A DNA stretch of 64,000 bases, taken from the NCBI RefSeq assembly GCF_014648495.1, contig NZ_BMRF01000001.1, positions 744,001-808,000 of the forward strand. The letters run 5' to 3'. Position 1 is the first letter of the stretch. Every line of letters begins with the position of its first letter. The stretch is from Actinomadura cremea (GTDB taxonomy: Bacteria > Actinomycetota > Actinomycetes > Streptosporangiales > Streptosporangiaceae). Under the pieces are notes generated by a model. The model made no database searches. It had not been told where the DNA came from and saw nothing but the letters and a program-made list of their open reading frames with translations. Positions 8,698-16,249 of the stretch are shown in pieces. The translations under genes and the position numbers were made by a program.

Positions 8698-9094
8698 CAA
8701 GATCGACGTCGTCCAGAGGCGTCCATAGCCCTCTCTTGACCTGGCCGCGCCTCTCTCGCGCGTCCCCTGCTGTCCAAGGTCATCCAGCGCCGTTGTCAGC
8801 ACCCGCGTTAGCACGCAAACCCGTCCCGCGGCCCTGGCTCAGCGGGCGCCGCCGCTGGTTTCGAGGCTTCTGCCGTCTCGACACGCCGTGAGTCGGTGAG
8901 AGCACCAGAAGCAAGGACCGACATCCTAGGCTTTGCCTTGCTTGGTTCTCTGTCCTCCCTGTGTGCGAGCGCTCCACGCCGGGAGGTGGCAAGGCCAGCC
9001 GTATAGTCGAACGGACGAGACGGCCCCGACCCGAGTAACCGCTGGTCGGGGGCCGTTCTCGCTGCTTAAGATCCTTAACCTCGGCAAGGGATCT
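8698..9094. other. Element-internal stretch with a hairpin, no gene seen
   Basis: No gene is supportable. A hairpin with 11-bp arms (ACGGCCCCGAC at 9020-9030 pairing with 9045-9056, a one-base bulge) and a 14-base loop looks like a terminator. TATAGT at 9003-9008 resembles a -10 box. Confidence 0.4.
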
Positions 9095-9420
9095 CACCGG
9101 GTGCCAAGGTCGTCGGGTTCAAACGGCACCTGCTGGTCGCATCACAGGGACCGTGCTGGCCACCAACGTCAGTCCGGCCTCGGTCAGCGGCCGCGACGGC
9201 GCAATGGTGCTGCTGTCCAAGGCCAGTGACACCTTCCCACGGCGATGGGCGGTGGAACGGACCTCCGCTTGGCAGGGCAAGCATCCCCGGTTGTCCAAGG
9301 ACCACCACGAGTACCGGCTCAGCACCTTGGAGAACGTCATCTATCTGGCGAAGTTCATGATCCTGCTGCGCCGCCTCACCGGCCGTCCGCCGTGCCCCTT
9401 TCAGACACCCTCTGGCGCCC
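9095..9420 (+). pseudogene. C-terminal relic of an IS5-family transposase
   Basis: The translation shows VVGFKRHLLV, then after a frameshift VLATNVSPASVSGRDGA and FPRRWAVERTSAWQGKHPRL followed by STLENVIYLAKFMILLRRL. The WAVERTSAW segment is the DDE catalytic-glutamate region of IS5/ISL-type transposases. The N-terminal two thirds are missing and no terminal repeat is visible. Confidence 0.7.
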
Positions 9421-9529
9421 CCGTACAGGCCGAAGCCGCCGACGCCGGGCGGCAGACGCTAGTTCTACGAGATTCCTGCCGCAGGGACGACCCTTGGAAA
9501 GTAGGGAATTTTCTTTGCTCGCACGTGGC

Positions 9530-9728
9530 CAATGATACGTTGCATCCTTAATGCACTATTTAGAACACTGAATAAATATAGGGACGAGGTCCATGGGAGT
9601 AGAGTCCTACCGGCTCCTCGCTTCCGATCCTCAGCGCAATGCTTCGCCGTGACTCGGTTTCTACGAAAGCTACGGTTTCCGTAGTGTGATATCCGGGTCG
9701 ATGGCTCCTGCGAGAAACGGAGAGAGCT
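9530..9728 (+). promoter_or_regulatory. AT-rich leader of the propeller gene
   Basis: This is one of the most AT-rich stretches in the window, with TATTTAG and TAAATATAG clusters at about 9556-9582 suitable as -10 elements. A hairpin CTACGG-TTT-CCGTAG at 9670-9684 lies 45 bases upstream of the start codon. Its role is unknown. Confidence 0.4.
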
Positions 9729-10562
9729 GTGGCCCTTACTGTTAACGCGGTAACTATCGACGCTCAGGACAGTATCATCGGAGTACATCGGTACAACGGC
9801 TCCGGGACTTCGTGGACTCAGATCAGGGGACCGGTCACCGTCAGTGAGACGGTGGGCGGAAGGTGGGGAATTATTGTAGGAGGGACCGGCGGCGAGACGG
9901 GGCAGATACTTGGCTATAGCGGTACGCCCTTTGACTGGTTCTCTATGGGTGAGCGTGGTTCGACATACGCCGTCTCCGATGAAACGGTCTACAAGACAAC
10001 TCCAAATAGTAGTCAGGTGCTCCAGTTTGACGGTTTCGATGGCACAACCCCACTCTGGAGCAATGTTGGCGGCCCTGCGCATCTGCGCGCAGCGGGTTCC
10101 GCTGGTGTAGTAGCGCACATGCCCGATGTCTTTGGTGACACCTTCCTCTACACCGGAAACCCGAACGACTGGCAACGCATCGGCCCCAGTGGTTCGGCTT
10201 ATGCAGTGGGGGATACGGTTTATCGCTCACACCCCCTTGGCAACACGGTATTCAAGTACAATGGCGGAACTTCATGGGAAGACATTGGCGGTCCCCCTAA
10301 TGGCGCCGCCCAACTCTTTGTCGGGGGTTTCGGCCTCATCGCCACCGCCCTTGACGGAGTGAGCGGGGTCTTCCGGTATCGAGGCACCCCAGGCAACTGG
10401 GAACGCATTGGCGACCAGACCCGCTCCTGCGCGGTCACAGACGAGACGGTGTATCGCGTGGGTAACGATGGGACCGTATTTCGGTACAACGGGTCCGGGA
10501 ATTCTTGGTCTTCCATTGGTCGTCCCGACCGCGTTATGGACCTCTATGTCGCTGGTGATTAG
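9729..10562 (+). CDS. Seven-repeat propeller-like protein of unknown function
   Basis: A 277-residue protein without signal peptide or membrane segment. Seven W-x-x-[IMV]-G motifs occur at W29, W70, W110, W148, W183, W224 and W260, spaced 35-41 residues. Each is preceded by a YNGSGTSW- or GTPGNW-like turn, and alternate repeats carry AVSDETVY, AVGDTVY or AVTDETVY. The pattern suggests a seven-bladed beta-propeller reminiscent of tectonin or tachylectin-2-type lectins (inference). The GTG start has GGAGAGAG (9719-9726) just upstream. GC is clearly below the surroundings and the gene is flanked by dead IS5 transposases, so it is foreign cargo. Binding to a surface glycan or defence against phage are both possible; nothing in the sequence decides. 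Confidence 0.8.
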   Translation: MALTVNAVTIDAQDSIIGVHRYNGSGTSWTQIRGPVTVSETVGGRWGIIVGGTGGETGQILGYSGTPFDWFSMGERGSTYAVSDETVYKTTPNSSQVLQFDGFDGTTPLWSNVGGPAHLRAAGSAGVVAHMPDVFGDTFLYTGNPNDWQRIGPSGSAYAVGDTVYRSHPLGNTVFKYNGGTSWEDIGGPPNGAAQLFVGGFGLIATALDGVSGVFRYRGTPGNWERIGDQTRSCAVTDETVYRVGNDGTVFRYNGSGNSWSSIGRPDRVMDLYVAGD

Positions 10563-10563
10563 G

Positions 10564-10862
10564 TGCCAGGACGCGGCTCCCGCCCACCTTCGACGCGTCC
10601 TGGCAGACGGTGCACCGCAGCTTCACCGAGTGGAGCGCCGCGCGGGTATGGGCCAAGCTCCACCGGGTCCTGCTGGACGAACTCGGCGCGGCCGGTGAGC
10701 TGGACTGGTCGAGGTGCGCGATCGACTCGGTCGGCGTCCGCGCCGCCAAAGGGGGGCCCTGACGGGCCCGACTCCTTTCGATCGCGGCGCAAGGCCGAGC
10801 ACTTCCTGGCCTTCGTCGGCATCGCCGCCGCCCTCATCTGCTACCGCCACCTCACCAGATGA
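10564..10862 (+). pseudogene. Internally deleted IS5-family transposase relic
   Basis: Readable pieces are an N-terminal part (DASWQTVHRSFTEWSAARVWAKLH... up to CAIDSVGVRAAKGGP) joined almost directly to the C-terminal tail RRKAEHFLAFVGIAAALICYRHL. The parts match, in order, the start and end of the intact transposase immediately downstream, so the middle with two catalytic acids is deleted. It lies between the propeller gene and the intact IS. Confidence 0.75.
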
Positions 10863-10874
10863 AACGACGTCTAA

Positions 10875-11740
10875 GACCGTGTCCTACGTGGTGGGGTGAT
10901 CGTTGATCTTGCCGTGAGTGAGGGTCGGTGGGACTGGGTCGTGCCGGAGGGGTTGTGGGAGGTCGTGCGGCCGCTGCTGCCCCCGCCGCGGGTGCGGCCC
11001 CAGGGCGGAGGAACGGCGAACATCGATGACGAGGCGGTGTTCGCAGCCATCGTCTATGTGCTGACCAGCGGCTGTGCCTGGCGATCTCTCCCGCCGTGTT
11101 TCGGGGCGTCCAAGTCGACCGTGCACCGCAGGTTCACCATCTGGTCGCGGGCCGGGGTGTGGGCACGGCTCCACCAAGTCCTGCTCGACCGGCTCGCCGA
11201 TGAGGGGCTGCTGGACCTGTCCCGGATCATCCTCGACTCGGCCCACGTACGGGCGAAAAAGGGGGCGAGCACACCGGTCCCAGCCCCGTTGACCGTGGGA
11301 AACCCGGCTCCAAGCTGCACGTTCTGTCCGACGCGGCCGGGCTGCCCGTCGTGGTGGGCGTCTCGGCGGGCAACGTTCACGACATGCACGGCCTGAAGCC
11401 GATGGTGGCCGGATTCCAAACGAGACACGGCCCGGAACGGGGTCGGTTCCGCCAGGCCGGCAAGCTGCACGCGGACAAGGCTTACGACCGTCCCGACCTG
11501 CGCCGATGGCTCCGCAGCGTGGGTATTCTCCCGCGCATCGCCCGTGTCGGAATCGAGTCCGGCGAACGGCTCGGACGGCATCGCTGGATGATCGAGCGCA
11601 CCATCTCCTGGCTGACCGGCTACCGCCGCCTGTCCCCGCGCTACGAACGCAACCCCCGCAACTACCTGGCCTTTCTTGGTCTCGCCGCCGCACTCACCTG
11701 CTACAAACGCCTGCTCAAAACCACCACGTAGGACACGGTC
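10875..11740 (+). mobile_element. Complete IS5-family insertion sequence
   Basis: The 866-bp element is bounded by perfect 20-bp terminal inverted repeats, GACCGTGTCCTACGTGGTGG at 10875-10894 and its complement at 11721-11740. The repeats are flanked by the direct repeat TAA (10872-10874 and 11741-11743), a probable three-base target duplication. It carries a two-frame DDE transposase. The element interrupts a minus-strand gene of the integrated element. Confidence 0.9.
10896..11731 (+). CDS. IS5-family transposase, made by -1 frameshift
   Basis: Frame 1 (10896 to about 11265) encodes the N-terminal helix-turn-helix and the first catalytic Asp (RIILDSAHVRAKKG). Frame -1 (up to 11731) encodes GEHTGPSPVDRGKPGSKLHVLSDAAG, the second Asp (LHADKAYDRPD) and the Glu (RWMIERTISW). 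The frames join at A-AAG-GGG within CGAAAAAGGGGGCG near 11258-11269, a canonical slippery heptamer. The fused product would be about 278 residues, a normal length for this group. All three DDE residues are present, so the enzyme may be active. Confidence 0.85.
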
Positions 11741-11930
11741 TAAAGTGATCGACTTCCGTACCGTGCCGGACGATGCAGGAGACGGGCCGCCCGTGCTCGT
11801 AGTCGCCGCCGTTGCGTCGGGGCCGGCACGGCTGGACCTTGTCGCCGGTCAGGGCGCGCAGTCCGGTGATGGTCTGGTGCCGGGCGAACAGGTCACCGGG
11901 CACGACCGGCGACGAGTGGTGAGCGGTCAT
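11715..11930 (-). pseudogene. Gene truncated by the IS insertion
   Basis: An ATG at 11930 has a strong GGGAGG site upstream and opens a frame starting MTAHHSSPVVPGDLFARHQTITGLRALTGDKVQ. It follows the DUF2637-like gene by 24 bp on the same strand, so it was part of that operon. The last nine codons come from the IS end; the native C-terminus is lost, and what lies on the other side of the IS is an unrelated transposase relic. The function is not recognised. Confidence 0.55.
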
Positions 11931-11954
11931 CGGTGGATACCTCCCGGGGTGCGG

Positions 11955-12632
11955 TCAGGCGACGGGGGTCGATTCGGTGCGGATCTGGCGGAGCAGGTGG
12001 GATGCGAGTTGGTTGGACACACCGAGGCGGGCGCGCAGTGCGTCACGGGTGATCGGGCGTCCGTGGGTGTCGTGGTGTTCGGTGGCGACCCGGCGGGCGA
12101 AGGCCACCAGCGGAGCCGCCGGGGACGTCTCGGCCGGTTCGTCGACGGGGACGGGGATGACCGTCTGCGCGTCCTCGCCGTCCTCGGTTTCCTCCCACTC
12201 GTCCTCGCGCTCGTCCGGTGTTGCACCGTCCTGACCGTCGAGGAGCGAGACGTCATCGGCGACGGACGGGACGGCCGCAGCGGGCGCGGGACGCTCGTCC
12301 CACACCACCCACGGCGAGGACGACGCCGCCGGGGACGAGGCCACCACCGGGGACGGGACGCCCGACGAGTCGAGGGACGCAGCGTCAGCCGGGGCCGCCG
12401 AGGGGTCAGCCGGCCCTGCGCTTGCCCGGCGGCGTACCAGCATGGAGACCGCGACCAGGAACGCGCCCGCCAGAGTGCCCGCGGTGATCCAGCCCCACAC
12501 CGACGGGTGAGCCTGCGCGAGGTTAGCGGCGAGCGAGAGCAGGATGCCGCCGACCAGCACGAGGGTCGGCCAGGAGAGCCGCCCGCCCGCGCGTCCGGTG
12601 CGCTTATCGCGCTGGCGTTCACCGGCCGCCAT
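11955..12632 (-). CDS. DUF2637-like membrane protein of an integrative element
   Basis: A 225-residue protein. A basic N-terminus leads to two hydrophobic segments, PTLVLVGGILLSLAANLAQA and WGWITAGTLAGAFLVAVSML. A long acidic, Ser/Pro-rich linker follows, then a C-terminal helix-turn-helix-like stretch ITRDALRARLGVSNQLASHLLRQIR. The SLAANLAQA motif with a C-terminal DNA-binding-like tail is characteristic of DUF2637-type proteins in actinomycete integrative elements, thought to aid conjugal spread. No good ribosome binding site precedes the ATG at 12632, and the upstream DNA is the broken replication initiator, so expression is doubtful. Confidence 0.6.
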   Translation of the reverse strand: MAAGERQRDKRTGRAGGRLSWPTLVLVGGILLSLAANLAQAHPSVWGWITAGTLAGAFLVAVSMLVRRRASAGPADPSAAPADAASLDSSGVPSPVVASSPAASSSPWVVWDERPAPAAAVPSVADDVSLLDGQDGATPDEREDEWEETEDGEDAQTVIPVPVDEPAETSPAAPLVAFARRVATEHHDTHGRPITRDALRARLGVSNQLASHLLRQIRTESTPVA

Positions 12633-12657
12633 CACGCACGTCAGGTCGATGCAGGAC

Positions 12658-12957
12658 CCGCCGGGAGTGCACCGGCCCGAACGAAGGTGCGGTGAGGGTG
12701 ACGAATGCCGCCGGGTGTTCGGTGACCGAGCCGGGGACGCCCTTGCCGCCCACGAGTCCGGCGCGGACGAGTGGGTAGGTGTCGGCCCGGTAGAGCTCCG
12801 CGCATGCCGGGCAGCGGGACGCGCGGCGGGTCCTGCACGCCACCCGCAGCACCCCGCCCGGCTCTTGCGCCGTCGAGTACCGGTGCAGGACCTCACCGGT
12901 CAGAGGATCGATGTGGTCGACCCGCCCCCGCAGGCGGATGGGTTGGGCACACCCGCC
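12658..12957 (-). pseudogene. Fragment of a RepSA-like replication initiator
   Basis: About 100 residues of the zinc-binding N-terminal region of the pSAM2 RepSA-type initiator are readable: CAQPIRLRGRVDHIDPLTGE, CRTRRASRCPACAELYRAD and GLVGGKGVPGSVTEHP, ending at TLTAPSFGPVHSRR. Both sides are deleted. Upstream the fragment abuts the headless integrase at about 12955; downstream it runs straight into the leader of the DUF2637-like gene. It is non-functional. Confidence 0.8.
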
Positions 12958-13983
12958 GGAGTACATCGACCGCAACGCCATCACCGTGGGCGACTACCTC
13001 GACGAGTGGCTCGACGCCCACGCCGTCGAGATCAAGCCCAAGACACTGGCCGACTACCGCCACCTCATCGAACGGCACATCAAGCCCAACATCGGCGGCC
13101 TGCGGCTGCAAGCCGTCCGTCCCGGCCAGATCACCAAGCTCTACCGCGACCTCGTCACGACGGGGGGCCGAAGGGGGGCCGGCCTTCCCCACGCACCGTC
13201 GCCTACGTGCACGCGGTGCTTCGCAAGGCGTTCGGGGACGCCGTAGTCGTCGACCAGGTGATCCCGTCCAACCCGGTCGAACGTGCGAAGCGGCCTCGGA
13301 TGCGTCCGGCCGAACCTGGCGAGGTCTGGACACCTGCCATGCTGCGGGCCTTCCTCAAGACCGCCGAGACTCACCGGCTGTCCGCGTTCTTCCACCTGGC
13401 CGCGTACACCGGGGCGCGCCGCGGGGAGCTGCTCAATCTGCGGTGGCGAGACGTCGACCTCGACGGCGCCTCGGTCCACATCCGAGGTTCGGCCGCGTTC
13501 ATCGCAGGGGAGCGCATCGAGGGGACGACCAAGAGCGGCCGGTCTCGCATGGTCAGCATCGACCCTGGAACGGTCGACGTCCTCAGGGCGCATCGCAAGC
13601 GCCAGCTCGAGGACAAGCTCAAGGTCGGCAAGTCCTGGAAGGGCGCGGAGAAGGACGCGGACGGCTTCGTGTTCGCCACCGGATGGGGCGAGCCGATCCA
13701 CCCGGACACCGCGTCATCGCTCATGACGTCACTGATCAAGCTGCACAACGCTCCCAAGGACGGGACGCCTCCCACTGAGCCGCTGCCGCACGCGCGTCTT
13801 CACGACCTGCGGCACGTCCACGCCACGACACTCCTCCTGGCGGGCGTCCCCGTCCACGTCGTCGCCGCTCGGCTCGGGCACGCGGACCCGTCCATCACGC
13901 TGCGGGTCTACGCCCACGTGGTCAATCAGCAGCTCGTAGAGGCCGCCGAGATCTTCGCCCGGCGGGTGGAGGACGTCGCGTAG
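12954..13983 (+). pseudogene. Truncated, frameshifted tyrosine integrase beside tRNA-Arg
   Basis: The core-binding region (YIDRNAITVGDYLDEWLDAH...DLVTT) and catalytic domain (GARRGELLNLRWRDV, LHDLRHVHATTLLLAG, LGHADPSITLRVYAHV) are clear, and all catalytic residues (Arg, His-Arg, His, Tyr) remain. The normal N-terminal ~60-residue arm-binding domain is missing, cut where the RepSA fragment begins. A frameshift in the G-rich run at about 13159-13180 separates the two halves. The stop lies 32 bp before a strong terminator that precedes the tRNA. A sequencing error in the G run would not rescue the missing start. Confidence 0.85.
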
Positions 13984-14014
13984 CCGAGCGCGCTGTTAGC
14001 AAGCCCGCTAGCAC

Positions 14015-14047
14015 AGAAGCCCCTTGCGATGATCGCAAGGGGCTTCT
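14015..14047. terminator. Integrase terminator hairpin
   Basis: A perfect 15-bp stem (14015-14029 with 14033-14047) with a TGA loop lies between the integrase stop and the 3' end of tRNA-Arg. Its first arm is shared with the relic at 7665-7677. Confidence 0.85.
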
Positions 14048-14055
14048 GACCTGTG

Positions 14056-14128
14056 CGCACCCGTAGGGATTCGAACCCCAAACCTTCTGATCCGTAGTCA
14101 GATGCTCTATCCATTGAGCTACGGGTGC
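14056..14128 (-). tRNA. tRNA-Arg (anticodon ACG)
   Basis: Read on the minus strand, the acceptor arms GCACCCG/CGGGTGC pair fully. The D arm GCTC...GAGC, the anticodon stem TCTGA/TCAGA with loop CTACGGA (anticodon ACG) and the TTCGAAT loop are all present; discriminator G at 14056, no encoded CCA. One T-stem pair is G-U-like. It is the chromosomal target used repeatedly by integrative elements entering from its 3' side. Confidence 0.95.
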
Positions 14129-14313
14129 CTACCGCTGAATACTGTACCGGGTCCGCCGGGTCGTCGCGAATCGGTTCCAACGGAGCCCGGACGTACGTGA
14201 CGTGGGTCACGGAACCGTTCGTGGCCGTCAGACGCCAAACCGGTAATCGAGACGTAAGTGACCTGCGCGGTCTACCCTCGTCCGAAGCCCCAAACCCCCT
14301 AGAAGGAGCAAAC

Positions 14314-14745
14314 ATGCGCATGTCTGCCACCAAGCTGGTCGGCGCCCTCGCCGTCGGTGGCGCTTTGCTGACCTCCACCGCCTGCGGTCCTCTCGGGGAC
14401 ATCGCCGGCGGCGGCGCCAAGGACGAGGCGTGCAAGAACATCGAGACGGAGCTCCGCGGCATCGCGTCCAGCAGCCCGTCGTTCACCGGCGGCGGCACCG
14501 ACCAGACCGCCAACGAGTGGCTCGACGCCGCTTCCACGATCCGTAGCGAGGGCCAGAACGCCGGTGGCGACGTCGCGTCCGCCGCCTCCGCGTTCGCCAC
14601 GGACCTGGAGACGGTCGCCGAAAGCCTCAAGAAGCTGTCCTCGGGCAACCTCTCGGGCGGCGCGCCGAACATCAGCCAGATGCAGCAGCACGGCCAGGAG
14701 CTCGGGGAGGCCTGCGGCTACTCGGGCTTCCGCCTCGGCGGCTGA
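14314..14745 (+). CDS. Small secreted lipoprotein-like protein
   Basis: 143 residues. A signal peptide (MRMSATKLVGALAVGGALLTSTAC) ends at a cysteine in a weak lipobox (Ser at -3 instead of Leu/Val/Ile). The mature part is Ser/Gly/Ala-rich and helical, with two further cysteines (DEACKN, GEACGYSG) that could form one disulfide. AAGGAG lies five bases before the ATG at 14314. The family is not recognised; proteins of this build are common lipoproteins of unknown role in actinomycetes. It is monocistronic, between two tRNA genes. Confidence 0.75.
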   Translation: MRMSATKLVGALAVGGALLTSTACGPLGDIAGGGAKDEACKNIETELRGIASSSPSFTGGGTDQTANEWLDAASTIRSEGQNAGGDVASAASAFATDLETVAESLKKLSSGNLSGGAPNISQMQQHGQELGEACGYSGFRLGG

Positions 14746-14837
14746 CGGTGACGACCTCCGCTCCCGCGGCCCCGGGAGCGGACCGTCCGCGTAAGGGGAT
14801 GTTCCGGGCTATGCTTTCAGTGACCCGGGCTCAGGTT

Positions 14838-14867
14838 TTGCCGGTCGGCACGCCGAACCGGTAGCCT
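14838..14867 (+). promoter_or_regulatory. Promoter of tRNA-Ser(GCT)
   Basis: TTGCCG at 14838-14843 and TAGCCT at 14862-14867, with an 18-bp spacer, lie 21 bases upstream of the tRNA 5' end. Confidence 0.6.
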
Positions 14868-14888
14868 GTCCTGTGCCCGAGGGCCACT

Positions 14889-14980
14889 GGAGGATTCGCC
14901 TAGTCCGGTCTATGGCGCCGCACTGCTAATGCGGTTTGGGTGCAAGCCCATCCGGGGTTCAAATCCCCGATCCTCCGCCA
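14889..14980 (+). tRNA. tRNA-Ser (anticodon GCT)
   Basis: A class II tRNA with acceptor arms GGAGGAT/ATCCTCC, anticodon loop CTGCTAA (GCT), a long variable arm and T loop TTCAAAT. The CCA end is encoded at 14978-14980. A strong terminator follows immediately. Confidence 0.95.
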
Positions 14981-14986
14981 CCTGAC

Positions 14987-15026
14987 CAGGGGCTTCCCGA
15001 GAAGCTTGCTTCTCGGGAAGCCCCTG
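14987..15026 (+). terminator. Terminator after tRNA-Ser(GCT)
   Basis: A perfect 19-bp stem (14987-15005 with 15008-15026) with a TT loop, seven bases after the tRNA end. Confidence 0.9.
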
Positions 15027-15486
15027 TCGTGTTCTAGATGTCCGTTCTTCCTCGCCAGGTGTGCACGGAACGTCGGCGGAGTGCCCTTGACACCAGACGA
15101 TGTCAGGTGCCGACCCACTCAGGTTGGTTACCCTGCGTGCTTGCCGCGCCTGTTGCGGCGGTCCGCGAACGAGATCACGTTGGTGGCGGCGGGTGCCCCG
15201 TCTGCGATCGGCGCGGAACGACCGCCGCCACAGCCTCCGCCGCCGCCTTGGACACCTCTGGAAGCACACCCCTCCCCGTAGACGGTCCGAAGTATCAGCC
15301 ACATCCCGCCCACCCACACCGCGCCCCATGTGTGCACAACAGCGATGTCCAGTGAGCTAGTCCTATCCCGAAGTCGCAGGTCAGGTGGCTGATGGCCGGG
15401 CGTCAGCCGGGGGTGGTGACGCTTGCGCCGGTGGCGGGCGGGTACTGGAGCCGGTGATCGTCTGTTACCGGGTGATGTGGTGGCCG
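15027..15486. other. Accessory DNA with no firm gene
   Basis: A 69-codon minus-strand frame (15128-15337) has a Gly-rich centre and an Arg/Lys-rich tail, but no family character and only a weak ribosome binding site. I leave it unannotated. The right end passes into a transposase relic. Confidence 0.35.
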
Positions 15487-15690
15487 GTGAGGACGAGCAG
15501 GGAGCGCAAGCAGGTGGGTGGCGCGGGCGGGATCAAGGCGGTCCTTGGTCAGGCTCCGCCATGCCTTCAGGTAGGCGAAGCCATGTTGGCAGACGGCGCG
15601 TTCGGCCACCATGAGTTGGTTGACCTGCGGGTGAGGACATTTATGATCTTGAAGGAGTTCTTTTTGTTCCCTGGTGTGGCCGTGGTGCGG
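15487..15690 (-). pseudogene. C-terminal transposase relic (DDE_4-like)
   Basis: The minus-strand translation shows HTREQKELLQDHKCPHPQVNQ, then MVAERAVCQHGFAYLKAWRS, then LTKDRLDPARATHLLALPAR. The VAERAV..GFAYLKAWR segment is the catalytic-Glu end of DDE_4-type transposases found in actinomycetes. No N-terminal part is present. Confidence 0.6.
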
Positions 15691-15710
15691 CCATCGCGTC
15701 GCAGCGGCAC

Positions 15711-15855
15711 CCGCCGCCAGTACGGGACGGCGATCCTGACCGAGAGTCCCATCCTCGACTGGGAACGACACCCGTCCCGCTGACCGTCTACAACACCCAT
15801 CTCCAGCACGACAGCGCGGGTCATCCCACTCGCGAGCATGCCCAGAGGGTGCGTA
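15711..15855 (+). pseudogene. Endonuclease/exonuclease/phosphatase fragments
   Basis: Two short pieces in different frames, RRQYGTAILTESPILDWERHP and then TVYNTHLQHDSAGHPTREHAQ, match successive motifs of the endonuclease/exonuclease/phosphatase fold (QYGTAIL strand and YNTHL with the metal-site His). The intervening part is deleted and the active-site ends are missing. Confidence 0.45.
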
Positions 15856-16249
15856 CCGATGACGGTGAGGTCGGCCTCGCCTGCTACTTCATCGATGAAC
15901 CACTGCTGCCTCGTCCGATCGGCTCGCGTTCGTACTGCACGACACTTGGCCGCTGCCGGCCGCTTCCGCCGCTTCGACGGTTCTGAGGAACGGATTCGAC
16001 GTCCTGCGGGAGCGCGCGTCCCCGGACCCAGTCGCTGAGCGTGGTCCGGGCGACCCGTGATTTTTCGCCAGGTCGGTATGGAGCCCCGACGATTTGCCTG
16101 CGGAGCCGTTCCTGTCTTCGCAGGGGCGGGCCGTCACGAGCCTGTCGATTTACGGGGGCTCGTCAGACATGGTCCCCTTCCGGGTGGTCATCCTTGGGTT
16201 CTTTCAGAGAAGATTGCGGAAGGGAGAGGCGAGTCGCTCAGGGGGAACG
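15856..16249. other. Degenerate stretch upstream of the ASCH-like gene
   Basis: No complete gene is seen. Short suggestive pieces occur (DRLAFVLHD near 15917, resembling an ECF sigma segment, and SLSIYGGSSDMVPFR near 16146), too short to name. It looks like further gene debris. Confidence 0.3.

Larger units (their letters stand above)
8656..14097. mobile_element. Decayed tRNA-Arg integrated element (actinomycete ICE relic)
   Basis: The unit is bounded by the 42-bp direct repeat of the tRNA-Arg 3' half. Next to the intact tRNA it carries an integrase, a replication-initiator fragment and a DUF2637-like membrane gene, a combination typical of pSAM2-like actinomycete integrative and conjugative elements. 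Transfer (FtsK/TraB-like) and excisionase genes are absent, the integrase and initiator are truncated, and one IS and two transposase relics have entered. It is about 5.4 kb, much shorter than the 10-25 kb usual for such elements, so it should be immobile. Its one coherent cargo gene lies at 9729-10562. Confidence 0.75.

Noticed and set aside
15128-15337. 69-codon minus-strand frame after tRNA-Ser
   Set aside because: No family character, Gly-rich centre, weak start signals.
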